Assembly: GCF_001295265.1 (NCBI RefSeq)
Contig: NZ_LJOD01000011.1
Coordinates: forward strand, 1-64,000
Direction of reading: 5' to 3'
DNA: 64,000 bases
Source: Chryseobacterium indologenes
Lineage (GTDB): Bacteria; Bacteroidota; Bacteroidia; Flavobacteriales; Weeksellaceae
The translations under genes and the position numbers were made by a program. Below the pieces are notes generated by a model. That model saw only the letters and a program-made list of their open reading frames with translations, had not been told where the DNA came from and did no database searches. Shown here piece after piece: positions 36,936-43,144 of the stretch. Position 1 is the first letter of the stretch; every line of letters starts with the position of its first letter.

Positions 36936-37313
36936 ATGGAAGAATACAGTTATTTTGACGAAGATCCGAAGAAAGGATGGGGATTTATTCTGGCGTTTGC
37001 CGCCTTGATGCTGTTTACAATTATGGGACTGGGAATTGATGTGGATGAATATCTTCAGCATGAATATCTTCAGATTCCGAGATGGTATTTCTACGTTATT
37101 TTTTCCATAGATGCCCTGATGATGATTGGCCTTGTTCTGATGCTTTTCTACAGGAAAATAGGCATTTATATGTTCCCTGCATTGCTTGTGCTGCATTTCT
37201 TTATGCACAATTACTATCTGTCTACATTCCTGTATACTGATGTAACCAATCTTTTCCTTTTCACAGGATTCGGAATGCTGGCGATTATTCCGAAATGGAA
37301 GTTTTTCAGGTAA
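36936..37313 (+). CDS. Four-helix membrane protein, unknown function
   Basis: A 125-residue integral membrane protein with about four hydrophobic helices (WGFILAFAALMLFTIMGLGI, YFYVIFSIDALMMIGLVLML, a third near 77-90 and a last one before IPKWKFF). The N-terminus is acidic (MEEYSYFDEDPKKG). It starts immediately after the Lrp-gene terminator and may be made from a leaderless mRNA. I recognise no family. It converges on the RiPP cluster, seven bases from the gwsS stop. Confidence 0.75.
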   Translation: MEEYSYFDEDPKKGWGFILAFAALMLFTIMGLGIDVDEYLQHEYLQIPRWYFYVIFSIDALMMIGLVLMLFYRKIGIYMFPALLVLHFFMHNYYLSTFLYTDVTNLFLFTGFGMLAIIPKWKFFR

Positions 37314-37320
37314 AGTATGG

Positions 37321-38388
37321 CTATAGCCTATAATGATTGATTGCTTTTTGTTTCAGCGGATTCTTACTCCATTCTTCCCATTTTCCGGTGTAAGGATCAT
37401 AACCGCATTTTAGAGGCTTTGAACTGTCTAAACCCTGGTTATCCGTATGGGTTCTTTCTGTATAAGCCCTGCAATCTGTACAGACATTCCTGAATTCACA
37501 ATCTTTGCATACTTCAATATGATCTTTGGTAAGATTCCAGTATTTTTTGAATCCGGGCTTCAGTAATGCTTCTTCAAGACTGGATTGATAAATATTGCCA
37601 TACACTTCCGGCATTAAGGGGCAGTTTTTGATGTTTCCCTCAATGTCGATTCCTATTTTTTTATGAAGGCAGGAATTGTGATTGATGGCTTCCAGTACTT
37701 TACGCTGATTGGTATTGAAATATTTAAGGTCAACCTTTCCGCAGGAAGATATTTCAAGCTCTTCCTGAATAAAATTAACCGTAAACCTGAATTGGTGTTT
37801 TGTGCGTGGATGAGGTTTCCTGCATTTATAAAAAACGAGATTTGAAATTCTTGAAGTTGTATCATTCAGAATATTCAGAGAATTCTGATCAATACAGGAT
37901 GAAAAAGGTGAAAATATCTGAATGCTATTGACTACCGATTCTGTAAAGATGGCATCAATGTCCTGGAAATCGGTTAAAGAAAGCTCTTTTTTGCAGTATA
38001 TATTGAGATGTTTTACCCCGAGATTATCAATAGACTGCTTTATTTTATGCAGCACAGAGGCATCATTTATTTCCATAAAAATATTGGATATTTCAACCGG
38101 ATTCTGAAACTGATGAGACAGGGGCAGGAAGTTTGTATTCCGGTTTCCATTAGTCAGAAAGCCATATTCCTGTTCAAGCAATACATCAATATATTCATGA
38201 ACAATAGGTTGGGATTCTTCGGCATAATCCTGTATCATATTCTCAATGGAATGTATTTTTAATTGCTCTATAATTTCGTAAAGTTCAATAGGATAAAGTT
38301 CTGAATTATTCCTTTGAAGATCAGAAATAAGGATTCTGTTAACTCCTTTGGTAACCAGAATATTGCTGAATAAATTGAAGTAGGTCAT
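37321..38388 (-). CDS. gwsS: SPASM-domain peptide maturase, grasp-with-spasm system
   Basis: The SPASM partner of the ATP-grasp enzyme in a RiPP pathway. The 355-residue protein lacks the CxxxCxxC radical-SAM motif but has a cysteine-rich C-terminal SPASM region. Cys240 and Cys256 lie within HNSCLHKKIGIDIEGNIKNC; Cys294, Cys297, Cys303 and Cys306 form a C-x2-C-x5-C-x2-C array; Cys328 is in KCGYDPYTGKW. These would hold Fe-S clusters. The N-terminal 230 residues look like a degenerate alpha/beta barrel. Its ATG overlaps the stop of the 60-residue gene upstream (ATGA), so translation is coupled. The enzyme's exact role is not known to me. Confidence 0.9.
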   Translation of the reverse strand: MTYFNLFSNILVTKGVNRILISDLQRNNSELYPIELYEIIEQLKIHSIENMIQDYAEESQPIVHEYIDVLLEQEYGFLTNGNRNTNFLPLSHQFQNPVEISNIFMEINDASVLHKIKQSIDNLGVKHLNIYCKKELSLTDFQDIDAIFTESVVNSIQIFSPFSSCIDQNSLNILNDTTSRISNLVFYKCRKPHPRTKHQFRFTVNFIQEELEISSCGKVDLKYFNTNQRKVLEAINHNSCLHKKIGIDIEGNIKNCPLMPEVYGNIYQSSLEEALLKPGFKKYWNLTKDHIEVCKDCEFRNVCTDCRAYTERTHTDNQGLDSSKPLKCGYDPYTGKWEEWSKNPLKQKAINHYRL

Positions 38389-38567
38389 AGTAATCTCACT
38401 AATGATTTTTCAGGTTCTTCGATAAGTAGAAAATCAGTCTGGTATTTTTTTGACTTTGTGTAATAAGCGATTTGAACGGATTTTCGTATTGTTTTTTTTC
38501 TTTTGATAATTTCCAGGTAGCTAAAAGTGAGCGGAAGCTTATTCTTCTCTTGAATTATATTTTTCAT
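38385..38567 (-). CDS. 60-residue protein between gwsG and gwsS
   Basis: A small basic protein with many Lys, Ile and Leu residues. There is no signal peptide, membrane segment or cysteine. Its stop overlaps the gwsS start as ATGA, and its start is 17 bases after the gwsG stop, the spacing of a true operon gene. It is too short to place in a family. It could be a leader-binding helper or a dedicated accessory; both are guesses. Confidence 0.6.
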   Translation of the reverse strand: MKNIIQEKNKLPLTFSYLEIIKRKKTIRKSVQIAYYTKSKKYQTDFLLIEEPEKSLVRLL

Positions 38568-38584
38568 CAGGTATACTATAAGGG

Positions 38585-39487
38585 TTATGACAGGTATTCA
38601 GCAATTTCTTTGTCCAATAAATAGTTACAGCAGCTGGACAGGTGCATAAACTGTCCTACAGGATTCACTTCAAGAAAATAATATATTTCGCCACTTTTTA
38701 TAAAATCCAGAGAACCGCTGTTTAAGTCGAGAGCTTTCATTAAGCAATGTATTTTTTTCTCAACATGGTCCGGCAGCTGATAAGGTACATTTCTGTTAGG
38801 CTTATCGTCATTGTATTTCCTGTAATCTACTTCGGTCTGCTTATCATTTTGAGAAAATATGGCCATAGACCAGCATCGGCCGTTCAGATAAAATGTTCTG
38901 ATTTCATAATCTTTCTTTATTTTTTCCTGAAAAAAAGAAATGAAAAAGTTGGATTCATGTTCATTGACAATACTGGTATACATCATACCGTCTGTATTTT
39001 TTTTGAGATCTCTCAGTACAGGATTTCCGGAAATGGGCTTAACAATGGTATTTCCTAATTCTACATGATCAGTATGGTCAGAAAGAAAGTATGAAGGAAT
39101 ATCCAGGCCTGCTTCTTTTGCTTTTTCAAGGACAACCAACTTATTAACCTTACTGTTCACTTGCTTATTGATGTGCTTTTTAGATTCCAGTATTTTTAAA
39201 ACATAATCTTCCAGCCAGTGTTGGGTTTCATTCATATGCTGGTCTACAGCTTCATTGAAATACCGGAAACGTCCGAATTTCAGACCTCCTCTTCTGTACC
39301 ATACGCTGGAGATATCGTCAAGAAAAAAAGCATTGCGGGAGCTTTCCAGAAAGATTTTCTGTTGATGGATCCTGATTTCAAAAAAATCATCTTCATGAAC
39401 CCGGATGAATTTTTTATCCATTGTATGCAGCCACTCAATAACGCATTCAGTAGCTCCTTCTTTGTTATTGGATATAATGAGTATCAT
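38585..39487 (-). CDS. gwsG: ATP-grasp peptide maturase, grasp-with-spasm system
   Basis: A 300-residue ATP-grasp ligase of the graspetide type (relatives MdnB/MdnC). These use ATP to join Asp/Glu side chains of a precursor to Ser/Thr or Lys, making omega-ester or omega-amide rings. Motifs are WYRRGG at 63-68, RTFYLNG at 197-203, DYRKYND at 221-227, SGSLDF at 257-262 and the metal/ATP-binding FLEVNPVGQF at 271-280, near the C-terminus as usual. It is upstream of the 60-residue gene and gwsS, and downstream of the lipoprotein array and precursor. The family call is firm; the bond type is inferred. Confidence 0.93.
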   Translation of the reverse strand: MILIISNNKEGATECVIEWLHTMDKKFIRVHEDDFFEIRIHQQKIFLESSRNAFFLDDISSVWYRRGGLKFGRFRYFNEAVDQHMNETQHWLEDYVLKILESKKHINKQVNSKVNKLVVLEKAKEAGLDIPSYFLSDHTDHVELGNTIVKPISGNPVLRDLKKNTDGMMYTSIVNEHESNFFISFFQEKIKKDYEIRTFYLNGRCWSMAIFSQNDKQTEVDYRKYNDDKPNRNVPYQLPDHVEKKIHCLMKALDLNSGSLDFIKSGEIYYFLEVNPVGQFMHLSSCCNYLLDKEIAEYLS

Positions 39488-39527
39488 TTTATCAGTTTCT
39501 GGTTTTATAGATTTTGTTTAGCAGCTT

Positions 39528-39645
39528 CTATTCTCTTAATATAGGTTTAGAAGATTCTTTAATAATGAGATTGGTATGTTTTATAATAGGTAACCCTATA
39601 CTTTTCTGTTGTGATTTTGATCTTAGCTGAATCTATTGACATTTA
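39528..39645 (-). pseudogene. Decayed 3' end of a fourth lipoprotein copy
   Basis: About 115 bases align well with the 3' ends of the three intact lipoprotein genes. On the minus strand the last 24 codons read SIGLP..., then IKHTNLIIKE and PILRE, then TAG, matching the intact C-termini (SIGLPSIKHTNLIIKDS...VLRE). One base is missing from a run of A just upstream, which shifts the frame, and nothing further 5' is recognisable. It lies between the gwsG start and the last intact copy. Confidence 0.8.
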
Positions 39646-39672
39646 ATCATTAATAATGAGAGTCCAATAAAG

Positions 39673-40578
39673 TCATTCTTTTACATTTTTCAGTAACTCC
39701 CATATGGGTTTAGAAGAATCTGCTATAATCAGATTCGTATGCTTTATACTTGGTAAGCCAATACTTTTCCTATTACGGTTGATCTTTGCAGAATCTTTTG
39801 ATACATTGGGATTGAAGCTGTATATCCTTTCTTTATTCAGTAGAAAAGCCATGTTGTCAATCATCAATATATAATCGCGTGGCGGGCAGTCACCGGACTT
39901 CACATATTCATACAGTTTTTCCCTAATTTTGGGGTAGTATTCTTTTGTTTCATTCATATGCGTAAGAAAGGTGGTCATTGCAAAAAACGTATCATTATGC
40001 CCCATGGTTCCCATTTTTCGTGGGGTAGGGTATCCGTATTTCTGGAATGTCCAGAGAAGAAGCCTGGCGTTTTTCATTACATTCCTTTGGGCCAGTGCTG
40101 TATCAAGCGGTCTCCCTTCTGAATCCCTTCTCATAGCTACTGTAAAAGAATCGATAAGTGTCTGATTTAAACCTTCTTTCCAGTCTGCAATCTGTTCTTT
40201 TACCTCTAAACTGTCTATTCCGTATTTTCTTAAAATAGGATAGTATTCTTTGCAGTTGTCCCCATGTTCTGCTTTTAAAAGAATCAGTTTTTTCAGGCTT
40301 TTTTTTCCTCCGAAATCAATATTAAATCGGTCAGCCAGAATAATGTAGGTTTCATATTCCCGTAGGCGTTCCTGATTTTTGGGTTCGTATTCTTCAAAAA
40401 GCTTCTTGTATTCTTCTACAGCAAGTTTTGGTTTTTTTGCTATCCTGTAAATACTATCAATTTCATTAGCTTTTTGATAGTATAAAATATAATTTACTGA
40501 AGCTTTCTTACAGCTGATCATAAAACTTAAGCTTAGGACTAGCGAAAATCTTAAAGCCATGATATATCTATAGTTCAT
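39673..40578 (-). CDS. DUF6624-like lipoprotein, copy nearest gwsG
   Basis: A 301-residue lipoprotein with acylated Cys23 (FMISCKKA), followed by VNYILYYQKANEIDSIYRIA, which is nearly identical in all three copies. The C-terminal half has YGYPTPRKMGTMGHNDTFF, then FLTHMNETKEYYP and KSGDCPPRDYILMIDNMA, which recall the DUF6624 pattern (G-x-Pro, a His in a mid-domain helix, then a (D/N)YAxLxDR-like motif). That link is by eye. It ends NRNRKSIGLPSIKHTNLII plus a short tail. It sits inside the RiPP operon; a role in immunity, processing or surface display is possible. An internal ATG seven codons in is an alternative start. Confidence 0.8.
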   Translation of the reverse strand: MNYRYIMALRFSLVLSLSFMISCKKASVNYILYYQKANEIDSIYRIAKKPKLAVEEYKKLFEEYEPKNQERLREYETYIILADRFNIDFGGKKSLKKLILLKAEHGDNCKEYYPILRKYGIDSLEVKEQIADWKEGLNQTLIDSFTVAMRRDSEGRPLDTALAQRNVMKNARLLLWTFQKYGYPTPRKMGTMGHNDTFFAMTTFLTHMNETKEYYPKIREKLYEYVKSGDCPPRDYILMIDNMAFLLNKERIYSFNPNVSKDSAKINRNRKSIGLPSIKHTNLIIADSSKPIWELLKNVKE

Positions 40579-40655
40579 AATAATAAATTTGTTTTCAAAT
40601 TAAAACAAAAATGAAATTCATCCTATGCTCTAAAGTTTTGTATGACTATTATTGT

Positions 40656-41522
40656 TCAAAGTATTTTGAAAAAATCTCTTTTAAGAGCAGCAGTGTGCTT
40701 CAGGCTTGGAAGACCTATGCTTTTTCTGTTGCGATTGATCTTGGCAGAATCAGTTGATACACCGGGGGCAAATCTGTATAATCCTTCTTTGTCATAAAGA
40801 AAAGCATTAACATCTACCATCAAAGCGTAATCACGGGGAAGACAGTCTCCTGATTTTATGTATTCATATAATTTAGATTTTATAAAGGGGTATTGCTTTG
40901 CTTCTACCATATGGGTAAGAAAGGTTGTCATGGCAAAAAAAGTATCATCATGTCCCATTATACCCATTTTTTGTGGAGTAGGATAACCATACTTACTAAA
41001 CGTCCAGATAAGGAGTTTTGCATTTTTTCGTACATTAGGCATTGACACAGCACTATCAAACGGTCTTCCTAATTGATCTCTTTTCATGGCTATTGTAAAA
41101 GAGTCAATGAGTGTTTGGTTTAGGCTTTTTTTCCAGTTGGCGATCTGATCCTTTACATACAGGCTGTCAATCCCATATTTTTTGAAAAGAGGAAAATATT
41201 TTTTACCATTGCCACCATGTTGAGCATCCAAAAAAATCAGCTTCTTCAGGCTCTCTTTTCCTCCGAAATCGATATTATATCGGTCAGCTAATATTATATA
41301 GGTCTCATATTCGTTGATTCTTTCCTGGTTTTTGGGCTCATATTTTCCCGCCTCGAAAAACTTTTTGTATTCTTCTGCCGCCAGTTTAGGGTTGTTGGCC
41401 AGCCTGTAGATGCTGTCAATTTCATTAACTTTTTGGTAATAGAGAATATAATTGACTTCTTTTTTCTTACAACTTACTAAAGAAATAATGCTTAATAATA
41501 TAAATATACTTCGATACAACAT
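40656..41522 (-). CDS. DUF6624-like lipoprotein, middle copy
   Basis: A 288-residue paralogue of the flanking genes, with acylated Cys18 (LVSCKKKE), the shared NYILYYQKVNEIDSIYRLA segment and the YGYPTPQKMGIMGHDDTFF and SGDCLPRDYALMVD motifs. It differs by a two-residue insertion (AGKYEPKNQ) and by a divergent, shortened C-terminus: KHTAALKRDFFKIL replaces the KHTNLIIKDS tail of the other copies. The gap to the next copy is 77 bases. The divergent tail may mark changed partner specificity or early decay; the frame is intact. Confidence 0.8.
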   Translation of the reverse strand: MLYRSIFILLSIISLVSCKKKEVNYILYYQKVNEIDSIYRLANNPKLAAEEYKKFFEAGKYEPKNQERINEYETYIILADRYNIDFGGKESLKKLIFLDAQHGGNGKKYFPLFKKYGIDSLYVKDQIANWKKSLNQTLIDSFTIAMKRDQLGRPFDSAVSMPNVRKNAKLLIWTFSKYGYPTPQKMGIMGHDDTFFAMTTFLTHMVEAKQYPFIKSKLYEYIKSGDCLPRDYALMVDVNAFLYDKEGLYRFAPGVSTDSAKINRNRKSIGLPSLKHTAALKRDFFKIL

Positions 41523-41575
41523 AAGGCAAAACAGATTTTTTTATTTTAAAACGAATAATGTTACCCCGTTATTTT

Positions 41576-42463
41576 CTATTCTCTTAACACAGGGTTAAAA
41601 GAATCTTTTATAATAAGGTTAGTATGCTTTATACTAGGTAATCCTATACTTTTTCTGTTACGGTTGGTTTGTGCAGAATCTTTCGAAACGCCGGGATTAA
41701 AAAGATATATAGGCTCTTTATTGTTTAGCATCGCCATATTATCTACCATCAATGCATAATCACGGGGAGCACAGTCTCCTGATTTTATATATCCGTATAA
41801 TCTGGATTTTATTTCTGGATAATATTTTTTTGTTTCGTTCATGTGGGTAAGAAAAGTAGTCATGGCAAAAAAAGTATCATTATGTCCCATGATTCCCATC
41901 TTTTGCGGAGTAGGATAGCCATATTTATTAAAAACCCATATCAGGAACCGTGAATTTTTTTCTACGTTTCTTCTTGTCAATGCAGTGTCTATAGGCCTTC
42001 CTTCCCTATCTCTTTTCATCGCAACGGTAAATGAATCTATAAGCGTCTGATTCAAATCCTTTTTCCAGTCTGCAACCTTTTCTTTTAGACTAATGCTGTC
42101 TATTCCGTATTTTTTAAACAATGGAAAATATAGCTTATAGTATTCTCCATAAGGTGCTATTAAAGGGATGAGTTTTTTAAGGCTCTTTTTACCGCCAAAA
42201 TCTACGTTATACTTATCTGCAAGCTGAATATATGTCTCATATTCTCGGGTACGCTCCAGATTTCTGGGTTCATATTCGTCGAACAGCTTTTTATATTCTT
42301 CTGCCGCTAATTTGGGATTATTGGCGATTCTGTAGATGCTGTCAATTTCATTAACTTTTTGGTAATAGAGAATATAATTAACATCTTTCTTCTTGCAACT
42401 TACTAAAAAAAGTATACACAGAAATATTGATATATTAAATTTTAATGGAAACCTATAACTCAT
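41576..42463 (-). CDS. DUF6624-like lipoprotein, copy nearest the precursor
   Basis: A 295-residue lipoprotein with acylated Cys23 (LVSCKKKD), the first gene after the precursor peptide. It shares all motifs of the array: VNYILYYQKVNEIDSIYRIA, DFGGKKSLKKLI, the LNQTLIDSFTVAMKRD helix, YGYPTPQKMGIMGHNDTFF, SGDCAPRDYALMVDNMA and the KHTNLIIKDS end. Tandem duplication generated the array. Being next to the precursor and on the same strand suggests a function tied to the modified peptide, but none can be read from the sequence. Confidence 0.8.
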   Translation of the reverse strand: MSYRFPLKFNISIFLCILFLVSCKKKDVNYILYYQKVNEIDSIYRIANNPKLAAEEYKKLFDEYEPRNLERTREYETYIQLADKYNVDFGGKKSLKKLIPLIAPYGEYYKLYFPLFKKYGIDSISLKEKVADWKKDLNQTLIDSFTVAMKRDREGRPIDTALTRRNVEKNSRFLIWVFNKYGYPTPQKMGIMGHNDTFFAMTTFLTHMNETKKYYPEIKSRLYGYIKSGDCAPRDYALMVDNMAMLNNKEPIYLFNPGVSKDSAQTNRNRKSIGLPSIKHTNLIIKDSFNPVLRE

Positions 42464-42493
42464 AATATAAAACAGTATTAATCGTGAAAAAGG

Positions 42494-42521
42494 ATTAAGG
42501 AGAATCGTAATTCTCCTTAAT
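42494..42521 (-). terminator. Hairpin between the precursor and the operon
   Basis: A 12-pair stem, ATTAAGGAGAAT (42494-42505) with ATTCTCCTTAAT (42510-42521), has a four-base loop. On the minus strand CCTTTTTC follows. It lies eight bases after the gwsA stop, so it may act as a partial terminator or RNA stabiliser that keeps precursor levels above those of the enzymes. Confidence 0.7.
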
Positions 42522-42528
42522 TAATATA

Positions 42529-42759
42529 TTAATCAACTCGCTCAATTTCACCAATAATTAATCGGCTTTTATACTTCCACTTTCCTGGGCTATCATTATC
42601 AGTATAATAATCAGTATCCTGTACTACTCCTTGAGGTGTAGGATATTCAGACGGTGCATTTCTGCTACTTGCTGTTCCTCCTGTAATCACCTGTAAATTT
42701 CTAAGTTTCTTGTTTTCTAATGAAGAGAAGCTGCTCTTCATTCCCTGTAGTTTTTTCAT
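42529..42759 (-). CDS. gwsA: Grasp-with-spasm RiPP precursor peptide
   Basis: A 76-residue precursor. The leader (1-28), with a FSSLENKKLRNLQVITGG segment, ends in a double glycine at 27-28 like other Bacteroidota natural-product precursors. The 48-residue core has no cysteine but many potential graspetide residues: donors Thr29, Ser31, Ser32, Thr41, Thr49, Thr53 and three Lys, and acceptors Glu38, Asp48, Asp50, Asp54, Asp56, Glu71, Glu73 and Asp76. The central stretch QDTDYYTDND is the densest part. It heads the cluster encoding GwsG and GwsS. No C39-peptidase exporter is in the window, so leader removal must rely on a gene elsewhere. Confidence 0.88.
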   Translation of the reverse strand: MKKLQGMKSSFSSLENKKLRNLQVITGGTASSRNAPSEYPTPQGVVQDTDYYTDNDSPGKWKYKSRLIIGEIERVD

Positions 42760-42773
42760 AATGTTGATAATTT

Positions 42774-42878
42774 TTAATTACAATTTGTGTTGCCATATGA
42801 TCCCTGGCATGGGCTGGGTTCCTCTATTTTATCCGGCACTGTACACATGCAGGTAAAATAGAATGAACATTTGCTCAA
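42774..42878 (-). other. Possible cysteine-rich small ORF without ATG, upstream of gwsA
   Basis: On the minus strand a frame is open from about 42920 to the TAA at 42774-42776. From a TTG at 42878 it would give 34 residues with five cysteines: a KCSFYFTCMCTVP segment, then SPCQGSYGNTNCN at the end. This stretch is richer in GC than the surrounding spacer, as coding DNA would be. There is no ATG near its start, so it may be a TTG-started peptide, a relic of a second precursor, or chance. Confidence 0.3.
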
Positions 42879-42889
42879 CGTTGATGTAT

Positions 42890-42897
42890 CAAAACTA
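42890..42897 (-). promoter_or_regulatory. Candidate -7 box of the RiPP operon
   Basis: On the minus strand TAGTTTTG matches TAnnTTTG exactly. It would give a leader of about 125 bases before gwsA, spanning the cysteine-rich frame. No -33 element is seen at normal spacing. Confidence 0.4.
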
Positions 42898-43144
42898 AAA
42901 ATATCTATCTCACTATCTCGTGATTTTCAATGTATTTTGTTTGTAATTTTTGATTGTACAAACCCTAAATGATAAGGCTGTGAAAGGTTTATCCGAAATT
43001 GAAAATCGGAGAAAGGGAAAAGAAAACTGAAAATGTTTTAAAGTAAAAAATTAAGAAAATTGCAAAATGTGTATAATGTATTTTTTATGTACAATATTGC
43101 AATAAATCTGGAAAATAAAAATGTATGCAAAATGTGCATACATA

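Larger units (their letters stand above)
42760..43144. other. Spacer between the precursor and its upstream regulator gene
   Basis: 385 bases. They contain the cysteine-rich frame described separately, the -7 box at 42890-42897, and an AT-rich upstream part with no other feature that I can support. Confidence 0.5.
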
